From Thermoplasmatota archaeon (lineage in GTDB: Archaea > Thermoplasmatota > Thermoplasmata > Thermoplasmatales > Thermoplasmataceae): DNA of 32,499 nucleotides. Both the position numbers and the translations under genes were made by a program. Below, in pieces: positions 23,514 to 31,726 of the stretch. The first letter of the stretch is position 1. Each line of letters opens with the position of its first letter. The notes under the pieces were generated by a model. That model was not told the origin of the DNA. It saw nothing but the letters and a program-made list of their open reading frames with translations, and searched no databases. The DNA lies in assembly GCA_023484805.1 (NCBI GenBank), contig JAMDAM010000025.1, positions 1-32,499 of the forward strand, written 5' to 3'.

Positions 23514-24023
23514 CTATTTGAGTCCCCATATCATCCAACTGCCAGGAAACTTCAGTTCTGCAGTTTTGACATAGAGTGCAAGTTCACCATCGTGCAATAT
23601 TTCGTGTTCAGTAAGCCATGAAAGGATCTGGACCGGAGATGCCCGTATGTTGTCATTGCCAAGATATTGCACCACTTGGCTGCAATCGATATATTTCTCG
23701 TTGGCCTCCTGCCATTGAATACTCTCAAAGAATTTCTCAAGCTTTCCATCTTCTAAATCCAGCTCCTGAATCAGTCTTTCCCTGTCAGCCTCAAGGGCAT
23801 GATCAATGTTCGGCCTGAAAAAGGTGAGAGACCCGTTGATCATCGATTCGACATAGCATTTCTCGATGTCCAGCAGGTGCCTGAATTGCTTTCCAAACGC
23901 ACCCGCCCTGTCAAATGGTTTAAGTGCCAACTGTTCCGGATGAAGCGAACGCAGTAAGTCCCTGGTGAGTTTTCTGTGAAGTCTGAATGTGCCAAGAATC
24001 TCATTAACCTCTGAGCTTCTCAT
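23514..24023 (-). CDS. DinB family protein
   Basis: This is a four-helix-bundle protein of the DinB/DfsB superfamily, 169 residues long. The probable metal triad is His49 (FRHLLDIE), His140 and His144 (LTEHEILHDGE). Members include thiol-dependent transferases and hydrolases, and many have no known reaction. The ATG at 24023 is fixed by a very strong ribosome site, GGAGGTG (24032-24026), ending three bases before it. A TTG at 24035 is in frame but lacks such a site. Confidence 0.82.
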   Translation of the reverse strand: MRSSEVNEILGTFRLHRKLTRDLLRSLHPEQLALKPFDRAGAFGKQFRHLLDIEKCYVESMINGSLTFFRPNIDHALEADRERLIQELDLEDGKLEKFFESIQWQEANEKYIDCSQVVQYLGNDNIRASPVQILSWLTEHEILHDGELALYVKTAELKFPGSWMIWGLK

Positions 24024-24123
24024 TTCCACCTCCAACCCATTTCCAAATTTTTTCTCCGCAGGTTCACGAAACTCTTGAGTTGAAACTAATTGAAAACTTT
24101 CTCCACGACTAACTGAATTTGCG

Positions 24124-24726
24124 CTAAATTGCTGCAGGGGATTCCTGCTCTGCTGCTCTTCTCAAGTCATCCCTGGCCACAAGCAGCAATATTCCCGTTA
24201 TAATACCGTTGAAAATCAGGGCGACTATTCCAAAGGCAACACTGTCCGCATCGTACGCAGATTTCGCATCTCCGCTTTCCATGAACCTCCTGATCGTCAG
24301 TATCCTGTAGAGCACCCAGATACTAATAACCAGAAAAGCGAGAGGGATCAGCCCAAGGAAAGCAACTATTGGAAAGGCTACTGGAGCTGCAATGATAGCC
24401 AGCAGTGCAATGGAATAAAAACCGAACCCGATTATGATAAGAATCGAGAGTATCATCGCTATGAGCACCAGCGTTGGTGCCGATCCCATTGCCCTCTGGT
24501 TGACGGCATTTCCAAGCTGCTGGGTCTTGATGACGTTTCCTTCGTCTGAAATGACAACCTGGTATTTCCTTGGTTCTGACAATGAATAGAAACTCAATAC
24601 CACGTTCCAGACAGTGCCCGTTCTAATGCAGGATACTGTTGTTATGCTTCCTGTTGCCACTCCGTATTCCCTGGACAGCCACTCTTTTCCAATCCTATTG
24701 GCTTCATCCACTGAATTGATTGTCAT
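24124..24726 (-). CDS. Membrane protein with PepSY-like N-terminal domain, unknown
   Basis: The first 80 or so residues of this 200-residue protein look like a small alpha/beta domain similar to PepSY (MTINSVDEANRIGKEWL, then VWNVVLSFYSL and KYQVVISDEGNV). About three or four hydrophobic segments follow (about residues 84-145 and 168-186). I do not recognise a named family. GGAGA stands about seven bases before the ATG at 24726. The gene diverges from 24890 across 163 bases. Confidence 0.7.
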   Translation of the reverse strand: MTINSVDEANRIGKEWLSREYGVATGSITTVSCIRTGTVWNVVLSFYSLSEPRKYQVVISDEGNVIKTQQLGNAVNQRAMGSAPTLVLIAMILSILIIIGFGFYSIALLAIIAAPVAFPIVAFLGLIPLAFLVISIWVLYRILTIRRFMESGDAKSAYDADSVAFGIVALIFNGIITGILLLVARDDLRRAAEQESPAAI

Positions 24727-24889
24727 GATTCAGTCTCCTGATAGTATCTGATCATGACGGGTACATTATTAAGAATACTGCTCGGCACAAGGGAATGATA
24801 CAAGCATTCGGTGCAGGTTGGAAAACCTATTTATCCACTGAGGCGTTTGGATTTCGTAACGATTGATCATTTAAGGGATTGATAAAAAG

Positions 24890-25768
24890 ATGAGATATGC
24901 GGATGTAGAGAAGAGGCTGGATATGCGCCTCACCCTGACAATGGAACAGCAACACCCCATACTTCCACTCCTTGAGAGGGAGATTGACACAATACCCCTT
25001 GATTCACACCACTTAGGGAATGAAGCTTTCATTGACCTTTTTATATGCGGTTCACCAATGGAAAAGCTTGAGGGCGTCCTATCCCAGTTCCATCCAGACA
25101 TCATGGGAGGATGCCTCATAGTCAGGATGAAGGCTGAGGAGATGGGAACTGCATCCTCCATTCTTGATCAGCTGGCTGAGATTCCGCTATCAGCTCGCGG
25201 AAGCCTGTACCTCACTGACAGGAAGATCTTTGCGGACTTCAGAATTTCCTCATCGGACATCTCCCCAATAACCGAAATAGAGAAGCGCATCTTAGCAATG
25301 AATAACAGGGTGAGGATTGCGGATTTCGGCCCCGGCGCAGGGGGCATAGCCACCATAGAGAAAGTGGATTCCAGGATACACCTAGGTGTTGTCTCATATG
25401 AAGTGGACATCCTCAGAGATTTTGGCGATTCAATTAAGGGTGACTGCTTCATAGAATACAACTTTAACCAGGTTGAGAAGAACGGTTTCAGGGCCATAAT
25501 TTACGATAGCCAGGGCCAGTCTGCAGCGTACATCGACTCCCCATTCCTCCGGGAAGTGCAGAGGCTCTCCATAGAGGAAAAGATACCTAAAGCTGCAATA
25601 CTTGCGAGGCCAGAAAATGGGAAGTACAGATCTTTCACGTTTTTGCCGGATTCCATGGTTGATAACCAGGTGTCAATCCTGTACAGGGCTTCGTCAAAAT
25701 TTCCAGATGCGGGGTTCAGGCTCCTGGCGATCCGATCATACAGCAGGGAAGTGTGGGATTGGATATGA
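24890..25768 (+). CDS. Unknown soluble protein, possibly frameshifted at its 3' end
   Basis: This 292-residue protein has no membrane segment and no motif that I can name. It starts MRYADVEKRLDMRL and seems to be built of two or three alpha/beta units. The MRY start and the HPILPLLERE region recall sensor parts of archaeal Bat-like regulators, but no helix-turn-helix is seen. The frame ends at WDWI. A second frame that overlaps the end stays open to 25913 and reads plausible protein (NSFFLVPLYSQMRYMLLNG and further). A one-base shift near 25745-25765 would join the two into a product of about 340 residues. An AT-rich box at 24863-24873 fits a leaderless start. Confidence 0.65.
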   Translation: MRYADVEKRLDMRLTLTMEQQHPILPLLEREIDTIPLDSHHLGNEAFIDLFICGSPMEKLEGVLSQFHPDIMGGCLIVRMKAEEMGTASSILDQLAEIPLSARGSLYLTDRKIFADFRISSSDISPITEIEKRILAMNNRVRIADFGPGAGGIATIEKVDSRIHLGVVSYEVDILRDFGDSIKGDCFIEYNFNQVEKNGFRAIIYDSQGQSAAYIDSPFLREVQRLSIEEKIPKAAILARPENGKYRSFTFLPDSMVDNQVSILYRASSKFPDAGFRLLAIRSYSREVWDWI

Positions 25769-25913
25769 CAACTCCTTCTTCCTCGTACCGTTATACTCCC
25801 AGATGCGATACATGCTCCTGAACGGTGATTTGAGCATTCAGGGTTCCTTAAGCCATGAGATTTTTGGCCTTTCCGAGGACATAATGTCAGTTGAGTATGC
25901 AGGAAAGACCTGA
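25769..25913 (+). other. Possible out-of-frame continuation of the upstream gene
   Basis: In the frame that ends with TGA at 25911-25913, the encoded segment reads YSQMRYMLLNGDLSIQ, then GLSEDIMSVEYAGKT. It has normal amino acid make-up and no start of its own. It may be the lost C-terminus of the 24890-25768 gene, or a chance open stretch. Confidence 0.3.
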
Positions 25914-25976
25914 GCTCTGAAGCCAACCAGAATTTAAGGAACTTAATTGTTATAACGCAAGGAAGTATTCCCAAAA

Positions 25977-26222
25977 ATGGAAATTTTTTCAGCACTGAAC
26001 ATCTTCGGGTCAATCGACCTGGCAGTAATGCTGCTATTCTATATCTACGAAAACAGCAGACCCATTTATTCCGTCCTCTTCGGGATCACCTGCATTGGAT
26101 CGTCTGCTTATGGCTTCCTTTCCGGCACATGGCCCTTCGGGGTCATAGAGCTTGTATGGGCGGTTTTCAGCATAAAGAAGTTCTTTACCAGAAACAAAAA
26201 AACCTTGGGGAACATTTCATGA
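25977..26222 (+). CDS. Small membrane protein, unknown
   Basis: This 81-residue product has hydrophobic segments at about residues 5-22, 30-48 and 50-65 and a basic tail (SIKKFFTRNKKTLGN). It resembles the widespread small three-helix proteins of unknown function with a WPFGVIELVWAVFS pattern. AT-rich boxes (AATTTAAGG at 25931, TTGTTATAAC at 25947) precede the ATG. From here to 26343 I see no further gene. Confidence 0.65.
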   Translation: MEIFSALNIFGSIDLAVMLLFYIYENSRPIYSVLFGITCIGSSAYGFLSGTWPFGVIELVWAVFSIKKFFTRNKKTLGNIS

Positions 26223-26342
26223 CCCACTGGCTGCATTCCATGAATGCCATGCACCAATTCATGTTGCCAAATTTGTCCAGTGCACCATGCCCGGCTACGG
26301 CATTAAGTATGCTAACATATATCACAACTCCCAGTGATTTTA

Positions 26343-27152
26343 TCAGAACAACGTCCTCTGTTTATTCCCATGGACTGAGAGAATTCTTGAGCCCCAGTCG
26401 ATTTTGGGCCTCCCCATCTGATCAAGGAACTGGTTGACAGTTCCGGGACCGAATCCCTGGAAATGGTTGTTTGAGAATACGCTGGCGTTCCCGATTTCAT
26501 TTTCCATTGCCTTGAGTTCGGCTGCCCATTTGCCGATTTCCGCGCTCCTGTCAAGCCGCATCGATCCGAACTGATCCTCCTGGATCCTCCTGTCACCCAC
26601 CAGCCGGAGGTATACTTCAGTCGTTGTCCTAATTCTAGGAGTATCAACAAATGGCGTCTCGGACCATGCAAGGGTCACGCCAGATGCTTCCAGCTCTGAA
26701 TAGATGCTCTCCCTGAACCATGAGTCGTGCCTGAATTCCACCGCAAACCTGAATTTTCCGGGCAGCAGCCTCAGGAATTTCAGGAGATCTTCAGAACCAT
26801 TTTCGTACCTAAAAAATGGAGGCAGCTGGATAAGTATAATGCCAAGCTTTTCCCCGAGGTAGCCTATGGACTCCAGGAAAGCATTGAGGGTATTTTCAAT
26901 TCCGGAAAGCCTTTGATCATGAGTAATCTTTCCCGGAATTTTCGGGTAAAACCTGAAATCGTCAGGAGTCGCTTCCCTCCATCCTTTCACTGTGCCGGCA
27001 TCTGGGATGCCGTAGAATGTGGAATCGATTTCCACGGAATCAAACACCCTGGAATACATCTGCAGGAAATTTTCCGGAACTGTACCCCGTGGATAGAAGG
27101 GGCCGATCCATGTCTTATAGCTCCAGCCGGAGCATCCTACCCTCAGTTTCAT
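26343..27152 (-). CDS. DUF72 (YecE-like) protein
   Basis: The 269-residue TIM-barrel protein belongs to DUF72. It has the N-terminal signature VGCSGWSYKTWIGPFYP, then FDSVEIDSTFYGIP, FRFYPKIPGKITHD, LGIILIQLPP and RFAVEFRHDSW. The function of the family is not settled. The ATG at 27152 has AGGAG seven bases upstream, and a minus-strand TTTATATTCAT box near 27206-27196. C-terminal motifs such as SNNHFQGFGPGTVNQF are intact, so it is full length. Confidence 0.92.
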   Translation of the reverse strand: MKLRVGCSGWSYKTWIGPFYPRGTVPENFLQMYSRVFDSVEIDSTFYGIPDAGTVKGWREATPDDFRFYPKIPGKITHDQRLSGIENTLNAFLESIGYLGEKLGIILIQLPPFFRYENGSEDLLKFLRLLPGKFRFAVEFRHDSWFRESIYSELEASGVTLAWSETPFVDTPRIRTTTEVYLRLVGDRRIQEDQFGSMRLDRSAEIGKWAAELKAMENEIGNASVFSNNHFQGFGPGTVNQFLDQMGRPKIDWGSRILSVHGNKQRTLF

Positions 27153-27525
27153 GTTACTCCTGCCCGCAACCCGGGAGAGGTCGAATGACCATATATGAAT
27201 ATAAAGATTGACATCCCCCGATGGAAACTATCCACCGGTCAGTCTTATCCCCTTTTCATATGTTCGCGGATTTATATTGCGAAAGCCTGCGTAAATCATG
27301 GCTTCCAATCAAAACATGCCAGTCTGCATTCATGTCAAATCAATCATAAAGCTTGAAATCAAAGGATGCCAAGCATAAAAATTGGCATGACACTGGGAGG
27401 AATGAAACGCGTTCAGGCCGATCTGTCCGTTATACTGGCAAGAACCATATATATGGATACGCTTGATAGCACACGAACAGAAGGCCTGGATGTATGGCAG
27501 ATAGTCGGGAACCGGTGAAACACCA
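27153..27525. other. Intergenic region before the ABC exporter operon
   Basis: The stretch is 373 bases long. It holds the DUF72 promoter, a plus-strand box ATTTATAT near 27270-27277 followed by a leaderless 26-codon frame at 27298, and a second short frame at 27387-27518. The likely exporter TATA box is the 12-bp palindrome CCATATATATGG at 27445-27456. No RNA gene or repeat family is seen. Confidence 0.45.
27387..27518 (+). CDS. Possible 43-residue leader protein of the ABC operon
   Basis: The frame starts MTLGGMKRVQADLSVILAR and ends DVWQIVGNR. Its TGA stop is part of the GGTGA ribosome site (27514-27518) of the ABC ATPase gene, which begins seven bases later. Such an arrangement allows translational coupling. 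Against it, there is no good start signal and the probable exporter TATA box lies inside the frame. Confidence 0.2.
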   Translation: MTLGGMKRVQADLSVILARTIYMDTLDSTRTEGLDVWQIVGNR

Positions 27526-28446
27526 ATGAAAATGATAGAGGTTGCCAACCTTACGAGAAAATTTGGCGGTTTTACAGCCGTTGACTCCCTGACATTCACC
27601 CTTGACAGGGGAGAGATTTTCGGCTTGTTGGGACCGAACGGTGCCGGGAAAACCACAACGGTGAGAATGCTCTGCTGCCTCATCTCAAAGACAAGCGGAA
27701 GCGCCAGGATTGGAGACCTAGATACTTCCGACAGTGACGATGCGATGAAGATCAGGAAAATGATCGGCCTGGTTCCTGACAATGTTGGCCTTTACGAAAC
27801 TCTAAGCGCTTACGCAAATCTTGAGTTCTATGGCAGGATGTACGAATTCCCTGAAAAGCAGCTGAAGGAAAATATCCAGAAATACCTTAAGATGCTTGAT
27901 CTCTGGGATAAGAAAGATTCACCTGTTGGTTCCTTTTCCAAGGGAATGAAACAGAAAGTATCACTGGCAAGGGCTCTTGTCCATGATCCGGAAGTGCTGT
28001 TCATGGATGAGCCCACTGCCAATCTTGATCCGGAAGCAGCAAAAACAATAAGGGATGTGATACTGGATTTGAGAAAGGAGAACAGGACCATTCTTCTCAA
28101 CACCCACAACCTGGATGAAGCCCAGCGCATCTGCAACCGTATCGGGGTACTGAAAACCAGGCTCATCGCCGTTGACACGCCGGAAAACCTTGCAAAACTT
28201 GTTTCCGGCAGGAAAACAGTGATCCTGCTTGAAGAAATGAACAATAAGGTACTTGGAGTGGTCAGGGCTTTAAATCCAAGGAGCGTGGAAACAGAAGGCA
28301 ATAAGATTATTGTAGGCATGGCCGATCCCGACAGGGAAACGCCTGCAATCATCACCGCCATTGTTTCCGCAGGTGGCAAGGTAAGATCTGTCAGCGAGAC
28401 AGGTGCATCACTTGAGGACATATACCTCCATCTTGTAAGGGAGTAG
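27526..28446 (+). CDS. ABC transporter ATP-binding protein
   Basis: This 306-residue ATPase is of the DrrA/NatA/Ccm type that powers ABC-2 exporters. It has Walker A GPNGAGKT (36-43), the signature SFSKG (136-140), and Walker B LFMDEP (158-163) with the catalytic Glu and the D-loop TANLDP. The switch His lies in LLNTHNLDEA. The C-terminal 80 residues are an accessory domain seen in exporter ATPases. GGTGA lies seven bases before the ATG. The permease gene starts five bases after the stop, so the two form an operon. The substrate is unknown. Confidence 0.94.
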   Translation: MKMIEVANLTRKFGGFTAVDSLTFTLDRGEIFGLLGPNGAGKTTTVRMLCCLISKTSGSARIGDLDTSDSDDAMKIRKMIGLVPDNVGLYETLSAYANLEFYGRMYEFPEKQLKENIQKYLKMLDLWDKKDSPVGSFSKGMKQKVSLARALVHDPEVLFMDEPTANLDPEAAKTIRDVILDLRKENRTILLNTHNLDEAQRICNRIGVLKTRLIAVDTPENLAKLVSGRKTVILLEEMNNKVLGVVRALNPRSVETEGNKIIVGMADPDRETPAIITAIVSAGGKVRSVSETGASLEDIYLHLVRE

Positions 28447-28450
28447 GAAA

Positions 28451-29188
28451 ATGAGACTCTGGAAATCTTGGATACTTGCGAAGAAGGACCTTGCGATCAT
28501 GAGGAAACGCAGATCGCTTGCGACTGCCATTCTTACATTTCCCCTGGGACTGGGCATAGCGCTTCCGCTGCTTATTGAGTACATTATCATCAGGAAGTCC
28601 GCGACCGTAACAATTGTCTCGTCCCTTCTCGGAGCTTTCCCTTTCTTTTTTATAATTCTATCAGCACTGCTGCCGCTCTACATATCCAGCTACGGGATAG
28701 TCGGGGAAAAAACAGAGAAGAGCCTTGAGCCCCTGCTTGCCACCCCGACATCCGATGGCGAGATACTGATGGGTAAATATATAGGTGCATTCCTGCCGGT
28801 TCTGGGGGCGATTTACCTCGGATTGACAATTTTCATGTTTCTAACCGATCTGCTTACGGTTTCAAAGATAGGACACTTCTTCTACCCGAACTGGGGCATG
28901 GCAATCGTCTACTTTTTAGGCGCCCCTTTCGCGTGCATTTACGGAGTCAGCACGGGAGTATTTGTATCCTCGAAGGTAAACAACATTCAGGGCGCTTACC
29001 AGATAGGCGCATTTTCTCTTATTCCCCTCTATGCACTGTATATTCTTGGAGAAATAGGCATAGTATCGCTGTCAAGCAATACGAACCTGCTCATAATTTC
29101 GGCGGGTTTGCTCGTGGCAGTTATCCTGATGTACATGCTCAGCAGGGCGACATTCAACAGGGAAAGTATCCTGACAAAGTGGAAATGA
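28451..29188 (+). CDS. ABC-2 type permease
   Basis: The 245-residue permease has six hydrophobic segments and the family stretch YGIVGEKTEKSLEPLLATPTS between helices two and three, which contacts the ATPase. It starts MRLWKSWILAKKDLAIMRKRR, a typical amphipathic cytoplasmic N-terminus. It forms a transporter with the ATPase before it, presumably with a 2+2 make-up. The cargo (drug, lipid, peptide or ion) cannot be told. Confidence 0.9.
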   Translation: MRLWKSWILAKKDLAIMRKRRSLATAILTFPLGLGIALPLLIEYIIIRKSATVTIVSSLLGAFPFFFIILSALLPLYISSYGIVGEKTEKSLEPLLATPTSDGEILMGKYIGAFLPVLGAIYLGLTIFMFLTDLLTVSKIGHFFYPNWGMAIVYFLGAPFACIYGVSTGVFVSSKVNNIQGAYQIGAFSLIPLYALYILGEIGIVSLSSNTNLLIISAGLLVAVILMYMLSRATFNRESILTKWK

Positions 29189-29377
29189 TGTGCCAGGTTT
29201 AGCGATACATTGCAGGATGACGATCCCTATCATTACCATTTGGACAGCCTCTAAGACCATTCCATATCCTGGCACTTTGAGAAATTCAACACCAGATACC
29301 AATCGGCTAAGCAAATGGACATTCTGCAAAACCACGCAATGCGGTCATCACTTTCGTGTTAATCCCTCTGGGCAGTC

Positions 29378-29388
29378 ATATATTTAAG
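29378..29388 (+). promoter_or_regulatory. TATA box of the DNA adenine methylase gene
   Basis: ATATATTTAAG is followed about 28 bases later by the expected transcription start and then by a GGATGA ribosome site (29405-29410) before the TTG at 29417. Confidence 0.5.
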
Positions 29389-29416
29389 AGCCGTGGCGTT
29401 TATAGGATGACAGGGT

Positions 29417-30325
29417 TTGAAGGGCATTAAATATCCAGTCTCCGGGACAGATAGGTCACAATCGACGGTTCTCAGGCCCATCTTAAAATGGGCAGGTGGG
29501 AAGAGGCAGCTGATGCCGGCGATTCTGCCAATGATCCCTGCAACTTTTGAAAACTACATTGAGCCGTTTGCGGGCGGCTGTGCCCTACTTGTTGAACTCT
29601 ACAACCTTGGCAGAATAAGGCATGCCATAATCTCCGATCTAAACGGCGAACTGATAAACCTGTACACAGTTGTAAGGAACAGCCCTGGGAAGCTGCTAGA
29701 CGAGGTTGCAGCTTTGACCTTCGAAAACAGCAGCACTTCATATTATTCTGCAAGGGAGAGATTCAATGACATCATTGGACTCAGTGACTCAATGATCGAG
29801 CGTGCAGCACTCTTCCTGTATCTTAACCGGCATGGATACAACGGTCTATGGCGTGTCAATGCATCCGGAAAGTTCAACGTACCCTTTGGGAGGTACAGGA
29901 ATCCGGCGATACCGGATCCTGAGCACATAATGGCCTTCAGCAGGATGCTGTCCCTTGTTGACATCTACAACTGCGATTTCGCTGAGACATGCAGCAAGGC
30001 TTCAGCCAGCGATCTTGTCTACCTCGACCCACCGTACTTTCCCCTCTCCAGCACATCCAGCTTTACCGCATATTCAAGCGGCGGCTTCCCCTTCAGCGAA
30101 CAGAAGCGGCTTAGGGATGAGTGTGTGGAAATGGGAAAAAGAGGCGCCAGGATAATTTTCAACAACTCCTGGTCACCGGAGATTTCATCGTTGTACAGCC
30201 AATTTTACAGCGTAAAGATTCCAGCGTCCAGGATCATAAACAGCAAACCGGAAGGGCGTTCAGGCCAATTTGATCTCCTTGGATCAAATTTCACGCCGCC
30301 GGGTTATGAAAACCAGATACAGTGA
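29417..30325 (+). CDS. N6-adenine DNA methyltransferase, D12/Dam class
   Basis: This 302-residue enzyme transfers a methyl group from SAM to adenine N6. It has motif X (PILKWAGGKRQL, 21-32), motif I (YIEPFAGGCALLVEL, 47-61) and motif IV DPPY (204-207), in the order of the alpha class that includes Dam and M.DpnII. GATC is the usual target of the class, but specificity cannot be read safely. A TTG start is used because no in-frame ATG precedes the conserved part. No restriction endonuclease or Vsr gene is adjacent, so it looks like an orphan methylase, perhaps for repair or regulation, or a remnant of a lost system. Confidence 0.92.
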   Translation: MKGIKYPVSGTDRSQSTVLRPILKWAGGKRQLMPAILPMIPATFENYIEPFAGGCALLVELYNLGRIRHAIISDLNGELINLYTVVRNSPGKLLDEVAALTFENSSTSYYSARERFNDIIGLSDSMIERAALFLYLNRHGYNGLWRVNASGKFNVPFGRYRNPAIPDPEHIMAFSRMLSLVDIYNCDFAETCSKASASDLVYLDPPYFPLSSTSSFTAYSSGGFPFSEQKRLRDECVEMGKRGARIIFNNSWSPEISSLYSQFYSVKIPASRIINSKPEGRSGQFDLLGSNFTPPGYENQIQ

Positions 30326-30386
30326 CGGAAAGGCAGAATGAATCCTGCAATCCATCAAAACCCAATCCGCCGTATTGAATCCCACG

Positions 30387-30397
30387 AAATTTATATC
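30387..30397 (+). promoter_or_regulatory. TATA box of the DUF998 gene
   Basis: AAATTTATATC is centred about 26 bases upstream of the ATG at 30418, which implies a leaderless mRNA. Confidence 0.55.
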
Positions 30398-30417
30398 CTC
30401 CAAGCAGTTGTATTTTC

Positions 30418-30990
30418 ATGCCTGTTATGGAAACCGCGAGAGGCAGGCTGATACTGTTCGGCGTGGCAGCACTTGCATCCATTTTCCTTTGGATATCCGC
30501 CGCGTGGCTGATCAACCCGTGGTTTGATTTCTATACAGGTGCCCTTAGCGCACTGGGATCGCCGGGTGCCACCGACCCCTGGATATATAATGTCGGCCTA
30601 ATGTTCACGGCCATCCTGATTGTGCTGTACGCCTCCGGCCTGATCCTTTATTCACGGAATGAAATCCAGACAGTGGGTGCGTCATTCTTCGTTGTCGCGG
30701 CTATGTTTCTTGCGCTTATAGGCATATACCATGGCGGCACATATCCGCATGATTTTGTCTCTGTGTGGTTCTTCATCCAGGCGGATATTGCCATCATAAT
30801 CTGGGGATCTGGGGCTCTCCTGCAGAAGGAAATAATCGGGGCATATTCCGTGGTTATCGCTATATCCGCTACATTCTTCGCCTACGCAGTCAAATGGCCG
30901 TCATCAGCTGAGCTTGAAACGTTCGGTACCTGCGCAATATCACTGTGGGTGATGCTCACCATTGCCTTCTCGCGCATGAACAGGCTTTGA
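30418..30990 (+). CDS. DUF998 family membrane protein
   Basis: The 190-residue protein has six hydrophobic segments and the family stretch GALSALGSPGATDPWIYNVGLM between helices one and two, plus GIYHGGTYPHDFVSVWFF. DUF998 proteins are widespread in archaea and have no proven role. The ATG at 30418 is supported by its TATA box; a second ATG lies two codons on. Confidence 0.88.
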   Translation: MPVMETARGRLILFGVAALASIFLWISAAWLINPWFDFYTGALSALGSPGATDPWIYNVGLMFTAILIVLYASGLILYSRNEIQTVGASFFVVAAMFLALIGIYHGGTYPHDFVSVWFFIQADIAIIIWGSGALLQKEIIGAYSVVIAISATFFAYAVKWPSSAELETFGTCAISLWVMLTIAFSRMNRL

Positions 30991-31045
30991 AGTCTGTGCG
31001 CAATCTAGATATTCCCGGTAAAAATAACTGGCTAACAGGAAACCG

Positions 31046-31723
31046 ATGTTTATGACGCAGAAAGACTACTCACTGACGCATGGCATGCAACTGCTGATAT
31101 CGGATTTCATGCTGGTTTTCCCCTTCCTTATAAGCTTCATAGCAGCCGTGATCCTTGAGGTTATCGCCGGTGCCGTGGCATCTGCATTTGCCTTCAGCGG
31201 CATGTTCGCAATCGGCAACAACCTGCTCCTGCTTCCATTGGGAGCCATTATTCTCGATTCTGCAATATTGTTCGTCGTGATACTTATTGAGTCATTTGGA
31301 GTGATATGGCAGTCTGATGCCGTCTCTATCCGCAGCAGAGGCTACCGGTTCGGACTGGAGTCATCCTTCAGGGGGGCACTCGCATCTATCAGCAAGTACG
31401 CGGGGATAATGGTTTTCATGGCCATTATCGGGACTGCCATCAACTTCATACCTCTATTTGGGGAATCACTGTCCAATCTCTGGATAGCCTACTCAGCCTA
31501 CGCCCTGATGATCAGCTCACTCACGGGAAGGACATTCTATGATGCCCTCTCCAGAGGGGCTGACTCGCTCCAGAAGATGTATGACAGTGAGTCAATCACC
31601 GGGATCTTCTTTGCCCTGGTGATTATCGTTTCAGTGATACCGGTGATTTCAGGGCTTGCGATCCTGGTTGAGGTCATACTGGGATCAGCGGCGATTGTGG
31701 AATACGAGAACAAGCAGGGCTGA
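31046..31723 (+). CDS. Membrane protein, unknown
   Basis: The 225-residue protein has about five or six hydrophobic segments and a central polar part (IRSRGYRFGLESSFRGALASISKY cut across two helices) that resembles the repeated helix-loop units of DUF4013-like or related glycerophosphodiesterase-membrane-domain proteins. I cannot assign it firmly. An AT-rich box (GTAAAAATAAC, about 31018-31028) precedes the ATG; ATGs at 31046 and 31052 are both possible. It converges on the MFS gene with three bases between the stops. Confidence 0.7.
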   Translation: MFMTQKDYSLTHGMQLLISDFMLVFPFLISFIAAVILEVIAGAVASAFAFSGMFAIGNNLLLLPLGAIILDSAILFVVILIESFGVIWQSDAVSIRSRGYRFGLESSFRGALASISKYAGIMVFMAIIGTAINFIPLFGESLSNLWIAYSAYALMISSLTGRTFYDALSRGADSLQKMYDSESITGIFFALVIIVSVIPVISGLAILVEVILGSAAIVEYENKQG

Positions 31724-31726
31724 AAT

